Shown: positions 1 through 8,152, counted from the stretch's first letter. The stretch is 64,000 nucleotides of DNA from Methylosarcina fibrata AML-C10 (GCF_000372865.1 NZ_KB889965.1:1934990-1998989); one strand, 5' to 3'. The notes: generated by a model not told the origin, from the sequence alone. A program made the numbers and translations.

Positions 1-413
1 AAGCAAGAATTAACATCATCTCCGATGAGACAGGGTTGTCACCTAAGATTCTACGCAAAGCGTTTGTCGATATGCACAAACGATCCCCACCGAGAGGACC
101 GTTAAAGTTCAACACGAATTTTATCTATAAAAGCTTTTCAAGGACGAAGGAAGCCACATTATTTGTGTTTTTTTTTCGTATTGAAATCCATGATGACTTC
201 ATTCAGCGATGTATTAACGCGTATCGCCGATACAAGGCATATATATTGACTGTTTATAAAGTCAGACCAGTTTTCGATTTTTCTGATTCTTGGATGATTG
301 CAAAATGGTCAGAGTGTGGGATTTTAAAGCTGGTGCGATGTGGCCATTGTCGAAGCGCCAAACTGATTAATAATGAACTGCAGCAGAATGTGTGCTGTAT
401 TTGTAAATATTGA
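1..413 (+). CDS. FlhC-family transcriptional activator, 5' end outside window
   Basis: The reading frame is open from the first complete codon at position 3 with no convincing start, so the gene begins left of the window and about 136 C-terminal residues are visible. The product resembles FlhC: an N-terminal helical segment (residues like ARINIISDETGLSPK), a KRSPPRG turn, a YRRYK helix, and a C-terminal zinc knuckle with CGHC followed by CCIC, matching the four cysteines of FlhC. FlhC acts with FlhD as a DNA-binding activator. FlhC homologues also occur as master activators of conjugative elements (SetC of SXT, AcaC of IncA/C plasmids). Its position just upstream of xis and int favours that element-borne role over flagellar control, but this is inference because the flhD-like partner would lie outside the window. 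The TTG at position 36 is not a likely start, because homology continues upstream of it. Confidence 0.7.
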   Translation, partial: ARINIISDETGLSPKILRKAFVDMHKRSPPRGPLKFNTNFIYKSFSRTKEATLFVFFFRIEIHDDFIQRCINAYRRYKAYILTVYKVRPVFDFSDSWMIAKWSECGILKLVRCGHCRSAKLINNELQQNVCCICKY

Positions 414-630
414 GTGAAGTCCTTTTCATGAAAGTCTCTACTTATTTCGCTTTGATGGCAGAATTCATTACGGCACATATTCCTTAACGGGTTAGCAGTC
501 AAATGTACGCCATGGCTTCGTTGGTACCGAGGCTATGGCTACACATCTTGATCAAAATCTAGACGACGCTAAAAAAACCTAGGAAAAAATTAACAATTGA
601 GCTGAAACCTTTGCAACTTTGAGTGACAAT

Positions 631-879
631 ATGACCGTGCTAGTACCTCTAGAACAGTGGAACGCAATAAAATTCGGAGGGCGCTATACACCCAATACCT
701 TGCGCACCTGGGCGAGAAATGGCTATATCAAGCCCCCCGCCCAGAAAGTAGGTAGAGATTGGCTGGTGCAAAGAGATGCTATCTTCCAGAAACCACAAAA
801 ATCCATTGAAATCCCAAGCAATGTTGATATAGGTATATCGCCTGTGGACCCATTGGTTTTAGCTATTTTGAGTAAATAG
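631..879 (+). CDS. Excisionase (Xis-like recombination directionality factor)
   Basis: This 82-residue protein resembles the excisionase-like family. It opens with a VPLEQW segment, then a winged-helix recognition region reading YTPNTLRTWARNGYI, then PPAQKVGRDWLV, the usual wing and following strand. Such proteins bind the attachment-site arm and steer the integrase toward excision. The ATG at 631 is preferred over the in-frame TTG at 619 because a GAG lies 7 bases upstream of it, while the TTG has no ribosome-binding sequence. It ends 11 bases before the integrase gene, so the two are probably co-transcribed, as in lambdoid phages and genomic islands (there usually in the order int-xis; here xis precedes int on the same strand). 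The tail after residue 55 is variable and unassigned. Confidence 0.75.
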   Translation: MTVLVPLEQWNAIKFGGRYTPNTLRTWARNGYIKPPAQKVGRDWLVQRDAIFQKPQKSIEIPSNVDIGISPVDPLVLAILSK

Positions 880-890
880 GTATTAAGATT

Positions 891-2099
891 ATGGCGCCTC
901 GTCGCAGATCGTCAACGAATCGAGATTTAAACAAGATACCAAACCTCTACCGCAAAGTAGACAAGCGAACAGGAAATCTATCTTTCCAGTACAAGGACCC
1001 TCGAAATGGAAAGTTCTGGGGGCTCGGCGCAGACGAAGAAACAGCTAAAAATCGCGCAAAACAACTCAATGCGGCAATTTATGCACAACTAGCGCAAATC
1101 ACGCCAGATAACATCATAGCTGAGCAGCCTCGCATCAAATCCGCGGGTATGCCCTTCAATAAATGGGTCGATGAATACCTGAAAATCACCAACGACCGTT
1201 TGCAGTCTGGAGAGATTAAACCAAACACTTACCGAACGCGAATCCATCTAGTCAAACGTTTAGGCGAGATTTTCGGCAATAAAGGAATAAAGGGAATCAC
1301 AGTTAAGGAAATTGTAACTAATTTGGATGCGTATCGCGCCGCTGGCAAAGAGCGTATGGCGCAGTCATTACGCTCCACACTAATCGATGTTTTTGCGGAA
1401 GCAATACAAGCCGGAGAATTAGATTCCAATCCCGCAACTATGACAAAGAATAAAGCCGTACGCGTGAAACGCGCTAGGTTGACGTTCGAAACTTGGCAAA
1501 CTATTTTTGATTCCGCAGAATCACTTCAACCCTGGGTGCAAAATTCCATGCTGCTGGCGATTATTACAGGGCAACGCCTGGAGGATATTGCTCTTGCACG
1601 CTTCAAACGCGGTTCTGACTGGGAGCCAGCATTTTCGGCATTCATTCAGAAAAAGCCATACTCGATCAAACCTTATGCCTTCATAGATGGCGACTTCTTA
1701 CATGTGCCCCAACAAAAGACACGAACGCTGATCAAAATACCATTAGCTCTTCGTTTGGAATGTATTGATGCTAGCTTGGGAGATGTCGTCACAAGGTGCC
1801 GAAAGTATGCCCTTTCTCAGTACCTTGTTCATCACACCCGACGCGGAGTAAATCAAGAAATTGGTGATCCTGTTCATCTTAATACAGTGAGTAAAGGATT
1901 CAAGAAAGCGCGTGTGAAATCAAGACTGACGTGGGATGGATCTCCGCCGACATTTCATGAACAGCGCTCACTTGCTGAGCGGTTATATCGTGACCAAGGC
2001 TTAGATACGCAGCGTCTACTTGGTCACAAATCCTCAAAAATGACTGACCTATATCATGATTCCAGAGGTGCGGAATGGCTTGAAATAGCTATCAAATAG
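891..2099 (+). CDS. int: Lambda-type tyrosine integrase
   Basis: This 402-residue site-specific recombinase has the lambda Int plan. It has an N-terminal arm-binding region (about residues 1-60, with YRKVDKRTGNLSFQYKDP), a core-binding SAM-like helical domain (about 80-180) and a catalytic domain (about 190-402). Visible catalytic residues are Arg in TGQRLEDIALA, the HEQR box (HxxR), His in LLGHKS and the nucleophile Tyr in LYHD. The extreme C-terminus, SRGAEWLEIAIK, closely follows the lambda Int ending. It catalyses integration and excision of the element to its left. The 3' end faces three phased direct repeats that look like integrase arm sites, so the element boundary should lie between about 2140 and 2260. 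No tRNA gene is visible there, and the other attachment site is outside the window. Confidence 0.9.
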   Translation: MAPRRRSSTNRDLNKIPNLYRKVDKRTGNLSFQYKDPRNGKFWGLGADEETAKNRAKQLNAAIYAQLAQITPDNIIAEQPRIKSAGMPFNKWVDEYLKITNDRLQSGEIKPNTYRTRIHLVKRLGEIFGNKGIKGITVKEIVTNLDAYRAAGKERMAQSLRSTLIDVFAEAIQAGELDSNPATMTKNKAVRVKRARLTFETWQTIFDSAESLQPWVQNSMLLAIITGQRLEDIALARFKRGSDWEPAFSAFIQKKPYSIKPYAFIDGDFLHVPQQKTRTLIKIPLALRLECIDASLGDVVTRCRKYALSQYLVHHTRRGVNQEIGDPVHLNTVSKGFKKARVKSRLTWDGSPPTFHEQRSLAERLYRDQGLDTQRLLGHKSSKMTDLYHDSRGAEWLEIAIK

Positions 2100-2106
2100 A
2101 ATGAAT

Positions 2107-2139
2107 ATTTTGGAGTAATTTTGGGGGCATTTTGGGGAA
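2107..2139. repeat. Three 11-bp direct repeats, probable integrase arm-type sites
   Basis: ATTTTGG recurs at 2107, 2118 and 2129 at exactly 11-bp spacing, about one helical turn, starting 8 bases after the int stop codon. Arrays of short direct repeats next to int are typical of the arm-type binding sites of lambda-like integrases. The core attachment sequence cannot be identified without the other junction. Confidence 0.55.
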
Positions 2140-2260
2140 TGACGCAACACATTGACTTATAAGATGTTTTTTTCATGCTCGTATACTGCCCATGCAGACA
2201 AAAAGAACTTTTATTTTTTCCATAACAAACACTTTACTAAAACGGGAGTCCTGCTTCAGG

Positions 2261-2581
2261 TCATTGATGCCGGCGGTATTCGCCGTCGGGATCGGCGTAA
2301 TAAACGCCCAAAGGCCGGTCGAAGGTAAATTTGGCCGGTCTGAATATCAACAGATCGGCTGCTTTCTGAAAGGCATCGTGAGGCGGAGAAATTGTCGTTA
2401 GCGCCGTCAACGGGCTGATGCCGATAAAAAAAGCCGTACCGACGATCGTCGTCGTCAGACCGAGCGGACGATAAATCACAATATCGACCAGTTCAACCCC
2501 GCGCGGCAGCGGCCTTACCTGGGCCTGTGCGGCGGGAGTCAAGGCGAACATCAAAAGACACATCAGCAATTTATTTTTCAT
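2261..2581 (-). CDS. Small secreted protein of unknown function
   Basis: This 106-residue protein begins with a clear Sec signal peptide (MKNKLLMCLLMFALTPAAQA, cleavage near AQA-QV). The mature part of about 85 residues has a hydrophobic glycine-rich stretch (TTTIVGTAFFIGISPLTALTT) flanked by two RPLG motifs. That suggests a membrane-associated or hairpin-forming segment. I do not recognise a characterised family. It is probably the first chromosomal gene beyond the integrative element. Its 3' end lies about 120 bp from the integrase arm repeats, so its downstream region is a candidate integration target. Base composition matches the host genes to the right more than the AT-richer int-xis segment. 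Confidence 0.65.
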   Translation of the reverse strand: MKNKLLMCLLMFALTPAAQAQVRPLPRGVELVDIVIYRPLGLTTTIVGTAFFIGISPLTALTTISPPHDAFQKAADLLIFRPAKFTFDRPLGVYYADPDGEYRRHQ

Positions 2582-2625
2582 AGGGATCTGATTAAATTAA
2601 AAATGTCGGTCCGTCTCCGCTGACG

Positions 2626-2652
2626 GCCGGCTCAACTTATCGTTGAACCGGC
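2626..2652. repeat. Inverted repeat (hairpin) upstream of the small secreted gene
   Basis: GCCGGCTCAAC and GTTGAACCGGC form an 11-bp stem with one mismatch around a five-base loop. No T-tract follows on either strand, so it is not a convincing terminator. It lies in the 618-bp stretch (2582-3199) that holds no gene I can support. Confidence 0.35.
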
Positions 2653-2883
2653 TTCAAGGCAAAACCTTTCGACACGACGTGAGCGTTGAGAATGATGTTA
2701 GCACACTCCTCAGCCTTATTGACAGTCATGTGAGGCAATCTTCAAGCTCGCGCACGTCTGCAACGGGGGACGGCAAGAGGTGGCGTTCGGAACGTTGCCG
2801 TTAATTTCCGCCGGTTTTACAACGGCTGAAAAGTCATGAGCGATACGGACAAGATACGGTAGGGACCGCGCAAAACGCACGGC

Positions 2884-2943
2884 ATCGGTTGAAAACCACC
2901 CGTCGGAAGTGTGGTTTCAGCCGGTGCACGATTTGAAACCGAT
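2884..2943 (+). repeat. Nested inverted repeats in the intergenic region before yfdX
   Basis: An outer pair, ATCGGTT (2884-2890) and AACCGAT (2937-2943), encloses an inner 7-bp pair, AAACCAC (2893-2899) and GTGGTTT (2911-2917). It lies about 135 bp upstream of the sigma-54-like promoter, a usual distance for an enhancer-binding-protein site. It could equally be an unrelated hairpin. Confidence 0.3.
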
Positions 2944-3076
2944 CCGAACGCTTTCTAATGACGGATGAATTGCCCCTCACCCGAAAGTTGGACGGCAGGA
3001 CGGAAACAGCCTTTGCGGGCTTTCAGTCAAGCCATCATCCGCGCCGAGGCCAGCTCGTCCTTCTTGGCCAGAGTTC

Positions 3077-3092
3077 TGGCATACAGTTTGCT
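3077..3092 (+). promoter_or_regulatory. Sigma-54 (RpoN) -24/-12 promoter for yfdX
   Basis: TGGCATACAGTTTGCT matches the RpoN consensus TGGCAYRNNNNTTGCW at every defined position, with correct GG-GC spacing. Transcription would start near 3104, leaving a leader of about 96 bases before the YfdX start at 3200. No sigma-70 promoter of comparable quality was seen in 2582-3199. Confidence 0.6.
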
Positions 3093-3199
3093 TTAAGCCT
3101 GCTAAGAGAACAGCAAGCTGCCGCAACAGTCCTTGAAAACGCTTGCTCCTCCCACAACCGCTTGCAAGCGGGCCCGTCATTCAACCTCCGGAGACCATC

Positions 3200-4135
3200 A
3201 TGAACGATCTCATCAACAAAAGAACCAACGCAGCCATTGCCGCCGCTTTAGCCGTATCGGCCGGTTTGAGTTTTCCGATCAACGCCCCGGCAGCCCCACG
3301 CACTCCCGCTACTGTTTCTTCGTCCGCCTCTTCCCAGCCGAAAGACTCCAGGGAAACAGAACGTCGGTTGCTTAAAGAAAGAGAACAAAATATAGATGTC
3401 GAAGCGAAAGACGTTATCATGGGAATCCGGAATGCGTTGATAGCTTTACAAAAAAACAACAGTAACGAAGCCCTGACTTCGCTGCGGCAGGTATCGGACA
3501 AGCTCAACGCCGTGCTCGCCAAATACCCTGCGGCAGGGCTGCTACCCGCCCAGGTGGAGGCGGACATCTACGATTTCGACGGCGACGACAAACAGGCTCA
3601 AAAAATGATCGACCGCGCCGAAGACCTGCTTGACGACGACCGGGTTCAGGAGGCCCGCCGCGTCCTGGCCGATCTGGTCAGTGAAATCCGCATCACCACG
3701 ACCGCTATTCCTTTGGCCACGTTTCCTGCCGCGATCAAGGAAGCCACCGCGCTGATCGATCAAGGCAAAACCGAGGAAGCTCGGGATGCTCTCTACGACG
3801 TTCTGAATTTATTGGTCGATACCACCGAGATCATGCCGTTGCCGGTGCTTCGCGCAGAGGCGCTGCTGACCAAAGCCGCCGAGCTGGAACATAAAAAAGA
3901 TCTGAGCCAGGAAGCAAGCAGAAAGGAAATCCTCGATCTGGCCGAAGCGGCCAAGGAAAAACTGAAACTCGCCGAAACGTTAGGCTACGGATCCAAGGAC
4001 GATTACAAGGAGCTCTACGATGCGATCGACGACATGAAAGACGTTATTCATACCGAAAAATCGGCGGCTATCTGGGCCAGGATCAAAGACTCGTTCTCCG
4101 CCATCAAGAACAAGATAGTTCATCCGGCTAAATGA
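3200..4135 (+). CDS. YfdX-family periplasmic protein
   Basis: The ATG at 3200 is chosen over the in-frame start at 3143 because CGGAG lies just upstream and the protein then opens with a signal peptide (MNDLINKRTNAAIAAALAV, ending near NAPAAP). The 311-residue product is largely helical and charged. It has repeats around two similar helical units, AKDVIMGIRNALIALQKNN near residue 65 and FPAAIKEATALIDQGKTEEA near 180, consistent with the YfdX family. Enterobacterial YfdX is about 211 residues, so this one is longer, with an added C-terminal helical tail. Family function is poorly defined. It sits 70 bp before an MgtA-like P-type ATPase on the same strand and behind a sigma-54-type promoter, so the two may be co-expressed. 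Confidence 0.75.
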   Translation: MNDLINKRTNAAIAAALAVSAGLSFPINAPAAPRTPATVSSSASSQPKDSRETERRLLKEREQNIDVEAKDVIMGIRNALIALQKNNSNEALTSLRQVSDKLNAVLAKYPAAGLLPAQVEADIYDFDGDDKQAQKMIDRAEDLLDDDRVQEARRVLADLVSEIRITTTAIPLATFPAAIKEATALIDQGKTEEARDALYDVLNLLVDTTEIMPLPVLRAEALLTKAAELEHKKDLSQEASRKEILDLAEAAKEKLKLAETLGYGSKDDYKELYDAIDDMKDVIHTEKSAAIWARIKDSFSAIKNKIVHPAK

Positions 4136-4205
4136 AGACGGCGGAACTTTACTTTACAATCTAACAAGGAAAACGTTTTTCCGATTACCCGACCATCGAG
4201 CCCCT

Positions 4206-6749
4206 ATGAATTTTCAGCGAAAGCCTTCGCCAACCCGACAAGATGCTGCTTTTTGGGCCATTACCGTTGACGAGCATATGGAGCGGCTGCACGCCACGCC
4301 GCAAGGTCTGGCTCAACGGGAAGCGGAAAAACGTTTGCAACGCTTCGGCGCCAACCGATTGAACGGTAAAAAGAAAACGGGGCCCTGGCGGCTGTTTTTG
4401 GCCCAGTTTAAAAGTTCCATTATCCTGATTTTGCTGTTCGCCACGGGATTGTCCTTTTTCCTGCACGACCGAATCGACGCCGTCATTATTTCGATCATTG
4501 TATTGATCAGCGGCATTCTGGGATTCTGGCAGGAACAAAGCGCGGCCGATGCGGTGGACAAATTGCTCGCGCTGGTCCGGGTCAAGGTGACGGTGCTGCG
4601 CGACAACCGGATATTGGAAACGTGGCCCGACGAACTGGTGCCGGGCGATGTCGTCGTGCTCAAGGCCGGAGACGTCATTCCGGCCGATTGCCTGTTATTG
4701 GCAGCCGATCATCTGTTCATCGACGAAGCCATGCTGTCCGGAGAAAGCTATCCGGTCGAAAAATCGCCGGGAACGGTCGCCGCCGATGCTCCGCTCGGCA
4801 AACGCAACAATGCGCTGTGGATGGGAACGCACGTCCAAAGCGGCGAAGCGAAAGCGCTGGTCGTCGCCACCGGACCACGCACCGAATTCGGCAAATTATC
4901 GGAACGCATCCGGCGCAAAGCGCCCGAAACGGATTTCGAACGCGGCATCCGGCACTTCGGTTATTTGCTGATGGAAGTCACTTTAATTCTGGTCATCCTC
5001 ATTTTCGCGGTCAACGTGTATCTGCACAAACCGGTGATCGACTCTTTCCTGTTCGCGCTTGCGCTGGCGGTAGGGCTGACTCCGCAATTGTTGCCGGCCG
5101 TGATCAGCATCAATCTGGCTCACGGCGCCAAGCGCATGGCCGAGGAAAAAGTCATCGTCAAACAGTTAACTTCCATCGAGAATTTCGGCAGCATGAACGT
5201 TTTGTGCTCGGATAAAACCGGCACCCTGACCGAAGGCATCGTTCACGTCAAGGGCGCTCTCGATGCCGCAGGCAACCCCAGCGATAAAGTATCGCGCTAT
5301 GCCTATCTGAATTCCTGTTTTGAAACGGGCTTCGCAAATCCCATCGATGAAGCGGTCCGCGGCGCTCTGGCGTTCGACGTCGGCCATTACCGCAAACTCG
5401 CCGAAGTGCCTTACGATTTTTATCGTAAACGCTTGAGCGTACTGGTTTCCGACTCGGGCACGGAGGTGCTCATTACCAAAGGCGCGCTAGCCAATGTGCT
5501 GGCCGCTTGCACGCAGGTCGAAAACGGCGACGGCACCCTGGCCGACATCGAGGAAGTTCGGGAGTCCATTCAACAGCACTATGAGGCCTTCAGTGCGCAG
5601 GGACTCCGTACCTTGGGCGTCGCTTACAAACCCCTGGCCGAAAAACGGGAAAACGTTAAAGAGGAAGAAAAGGACATGCTTTTCTTGGGTTTTCTCACGC
5701 TGTTCGACCCGCCGAAAGCCAACTGCGCCCAAACCATCCGGCAGCTCGGGCAACTGGGCGTGACCCTGAAAATCATCACCGGAGACAACCGTTGGGTAGC
5801 CGAAACCGTCAGCCGGGAATTGGGCCTCGATGGCGCTAAAATCCTGACCGGTCCGGAAATCGCGCAAATGAGCGGAAACGCGCTGATCAATCTGATGCCC
5901 GAGATCAACGTGTTCGCGGAAGTCGAACCCAACCAGAAGGAACGCATTATTCTTGCCTTGAAACAAGCCGGCTTCGTGGTCGGTTACATGGGCGACGGCA
6001 TTAACGACGTATCGGCTTTGCACGCGGCCGACGTCGGCATTTCGGTCGACAGCGCGGCCGACGTCGCCAAGGAAACCGCCCAGATCGTGCTCCTGGAAAA
6101 GAATCTGGACGTGTTGTTGCAAGGCGTCAAGGAAGGCCGGATTACTTTCGCCAATACGTTAAAATATGTATTCATGGCGACCAGCGCCAATTTCGGCAAT
6201 ATGTTCAGCATGGCCGGCGCCTCGCTCATCCTGCCCTTTCTGCCGTTGTTGCCCAAGCAGATCCTTTTGACCAATCTGCTGACCGATTTTCCGGAAATGA
6301 CCATCGCATCGGATCGCGTAGACTCCGACATGGTGGCCCAGCCTCGGCGCTGGAATATCCGATTCATCAAGAAATTCATGGTCACTTTCGGCTTCGTCAG
6401 TTCCATTTTCGATTACATGACGTTCGGCCTGCTGCTGTGGCTACAGGTGCCTCTCGAACAATTCCGCACCGGCTGGTTTCTGGAATCGGTGATATCCGCC
6501 GCCTTGATCATTTTCGTCGTACGCAGTAAAAAACCCGTCTTCAAAAGCCGTCCCGGCAACTATTTGACGATTACCACCTGGATGATCGTCGGTTTGACTT
6601 TAGCCTTGCCTTACCTTCCGCTTGCGCCGCTGATCGGCTTTCAGCCGCTGCCCTTGCCGACCCTGGGCATGCTCGGAGTCATCGTCCTGTCTTATATGAT
6701 CACCGCAGAAGCGGCGAAACGGCTGTTTTATCGAGGAACGCAGCTTTAA
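4206..6749 (+). CDS. P3-type (MgtA-like) cation-translocating P-type ATPase
   Basis: This 847-residue inner-membrane ATPase carries all the P-type landmarks. The N-terminal cation ATPase domain includes HATPQGLAQREAEKRLQRFG. The actuator loop is MLSGESYPVEKS (about residue 178), the phosphorylation site is SDKTGTLTEG (Asp about 336), then TGDN (about 525) and the GDGIND hinge (about 595), with a six-helix C-terminal membrane block. The context around the phosphorylation site (ENFGSMNVLCSDKTG) is that of the magnesium-translocating subfamily. The M4 motif reads TPQLLP where enterobacterial MgtA has TPEMLP, so the transported ion is less certain than the family. There is no MgtA-type leader evident in the 70-bp gap after yfdX; the pair probably shares the upstream sigma-54-like promoter. 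Confidence 0.85.
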   Translation: MNFQRKPSPTRQDAAFWAITVDEHMERLHATPQGLAQREAEKRLQRFGANRLNGKKKTGPWRLFLAQFKSSIILILLFATGLSFFLHDRIDAVIISIIVLISGILGFWQEQSAADAVDKLLALVRVKVTVLRDNRILETWPDELVPGDVVVLKAGDVIPADCLLLAADHLFIDEAMLSGESYPVEKSPGTVAADAPLGKRNNALWMGTHVQSGEAKALVVATGPRTEFGKLSERIRRKAPETDFERGIRHFGYLLMEVTLILVILIFAVNVYLHKPVIDSFLFALALAVGLTPQLLPAVISINLAHGAKRMAEEKVIVKQLTSIENFGSMNVLCSDKTGTLTEGIVHVKGALDAAGNPSDKVSRYAYLNSCFETGFANPIDEAVRGALAFDVGHYRKLAEVPYDFYRKRLSVLVSDSGTEVLITKGALANVLAACTQVENGDGTLADIEEVRESIQQHYEAFSAQGLRTLGVAYKPLAEKRENVKEEEKDMLFLGFLTLFDPPKANCAQTIRQLGQLGVTLKIITGDNRWVAETVSRELGLDGAKILTGPEIAQMSGNALINLMPEINVFAEVEPNQKERIILALKQAGFVVGYMGDGINDVSALHAADVGISVDSAADVAKETAQIVLLEKNLDVLLQGVKEGRITFANTLKYVFMATSANFGNMFSMAGASLILPFLPLLPKQILLTNLLTDFPEMTIASDRVDSDMVAQPRRWNIRFIKKFMVTFGFVSSIFDYMTFGLLLWLQVPLEQFRTGWFLESVISAALIIFVVRSKKPVFKSRPGNYLTITTWMIVGLTLALPYLPLAPLIGFQPLPLPTLGMLGVIVLSYMITAEAAKRLFYRGTQL

Positions 6750-6839
6750 CCTACCACCTGATTTTCTCCGGATAATGCAAATGCAATCAAGGCTCACGCC
6801 ATGAAGCGACGAAATACGGCACGTCCAAATATTGCATGG

Positions 6840-6884
6840 AACCCGGAGTTCGGGTTTGAAGCAGGTCCGCCGTTAACTTATAAT
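6840..6884 (+). promoter_or_regulatory. Sigma-70 promoter with overlapping inverted repeat, metal efflux operon
   Basis: TTGAAG (6856-6861) and TATAAT (6879-6884) are separated by 17 bp, a near-ideal sigma-70 promoter, 68 bp ahead of the adaptor start. AACCCG-GAGTT-CGGGTT (6840-6856) is a perfect 6-bp inverted repeat abutting the -35 box and may be an operator. No regulator gene is adjacent. Confidence 0.6.
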
Positions 6885-6952
6885 ATCGTTTCAATATTTT
6901 TAACTCTCTTTCAATTGTTTTTCCCTTTTCAATGGATTGCTTCATTCTGGAT

Positions 6953-8143
6953 ATGAAAAACCCATTTTTTCGGAACGCTTTTTTCAAGAAGCTGGGGTTT
7001 TTCCCTTACTTTTTAACGTTTCTCCTGGTAACGGCATGCAGTGGACGCGAGTCCGACCGGATGCCCTCGTCGTCGCAAAAACCGCCGGCCACCACCGAAA
7101 CGTCGCCTGGACCTGCCGAATCAAAGCCCGAAGGCTCGCCCGGCAGCAGAACCGTTACTCTTCGTCCCGAGTCGATTCCTTATATTGAAGTGCAGGAAGT
7201 CAAGGCCGAGTCTCTCGGCGGCGTCATCTCTGCGCCTGCGCACGTGGATTTTCAAGCCAAGGCGATTTCGACGACAGGAACCATAGTGGCGGGACGAATC
7301 ACCAAGATCTATGTTCAGGTTGGCGACAGAATCAAGGCGGGCGCCCCCCTGGCGACTTTATCCAGCGTCGAGGCGACGCAGATGCGCTCGGATTATGCCC
7401 GTGCGGTAGCCGAACTTGCCCGGGCCGAAGATCGTTACCGGCGGCAGCTTGAGATGCAACGAGCGGGAGTGGGACTCGAAATCGAACGGGTCGAAGCGGC
7501 AACGCAATTGAAACAGGCTCGTACGGATCTTGAACGAAGCCGGGATTTTTTGCATTTGCTCGGCAGCGGCATCGCGGATGAGGTCACCGTGCGGGCACCT
7601 TTCGACAGCATGGTGCTAAAAGCCTACGTTTCGGTGGGAGCTACAGTCGGTAACGGCTCGCCGTTATTCGATCTGGGCGAACCTTCCGCCGCCTGGATCG
7701 TGGCGGACGTCTTCGAACGAGATCTGGCGCTGGTCGAAAAAGGCGCCAAAGTCGTTATCGAGCTGGCTTCATTGCCCGACCCGATCCACGGCCATGTAGT
7801 AGCGGAAAGCGCAGCGATTCAAAGCGATCTCCGCCGGGCCGCGGTATTTATCGAGCCCGACGACGCTAAAGTTGCGCTGCGTCCCGGCATGTATGCACGA
7901 GCTTTGATTGAGACCTCCGGTCCCGGCCATATTTTTTTACCGCCTTCGGCGATCCTGATTCGCGACGGCAAAACGACCCTTGTCTATATCCAGAAGTCGC
8001 CCGGGGTCTTCGAATCGAGAATCGTGCAGATCGGTCAAGCGCAGGAAGGTTTGATACCGATTCTGAAAGGCTTGTCGGTCGGCGAGCGCGTCGTAGTGAG
8101 CGGCGCGCTGTTGATCGACGGCGAAGCCGCCATGCTGCTGTAG
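6953..8143 (+). CDS. Periplasmic adaptor (HlyD/CzcB-CusB type) of a metal RND efflux pump, lipoprotein
   Basis: Membrane fusion protein of 396 residues from the ATG at 6953. An in-frame ATG at 6932 is possible, but the later one gives a clean lipoprotein signal (helical stretch ending VTAC-SG). After a Pro/Ser-rich linker come a first barrel strand region, the first lipoyl half (GRITKIYVQVGDRIKAG, near residue 110), a coiled-coil hairpin of about 80 residues rich in Arg/Glu/Ala, the second lipoyl half (APFDSMVLKAYVSVGATVGNG), a beta barrel, and a membrane-proximal domain ending LSVGERVVVSGALLIDGEA. It bridges the RND pump encoded 9 bp downstream and the outer-membrane factor. It lacks the His- or Met-rich metal-binding extensions of some CusB and CzcB proteins, so the metal cannot be assigned. 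Confidence 0.85.
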   Translation: MKNPFFRNAFFKKLGFFPYFLTFLLVTACSGRESDRMPSSSQKPPATTETSPGPAESKPEGSPGSRTVTLRPESIPYIEVQEVKAESLGGVISAPAHVDFQAKAISTTGTIVAGRITKIYVQVGDRIKAGAPLATLSSVEATQMRSDYARAVAELARAEDRYRRQLEMQRAGVGLEIERVEAATQLKQARTDLERSRDFLHLLGSGIADEVTVRAPFDSMVLKAYVSVGATVGNGSPLFDLGEPSAAWIVADVFERDLALVEKGAKVVIELASLPDPIHGHVVAESAAIQSDLRRAAVFIEPDDAKVALRPGMYARALIETSGPGHIFLPPSAILIRDGKTTLVYIQKSPGVFESRIVQIGQAQEGLIPILKGLSVGERVVVSGALLIDGEAAMLL

Positions 8144-8152
8144 AGACGCCGT

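Noticed and set aside
254-502. 82-codon leftward frame opposite the FlhC-like gene
   Set aside because: It is antisense to the conserved zinc-knuckle region and has no recognisable domain.
2140-2260. tRNA gene as the integration site
   Set aside because: No tRNA-like cloverleaf or T-loop sequence was seen between int and the small secreted gene.
6787-6987. 66-codon leftward frame between the P-type ATPase and the metal efflux operon
   Set aside because: It overlaps the sigma-70 promoter and adaptor start on the other strand; no homology recognised and Lys-rich composition reflects the AT-rich promoter.
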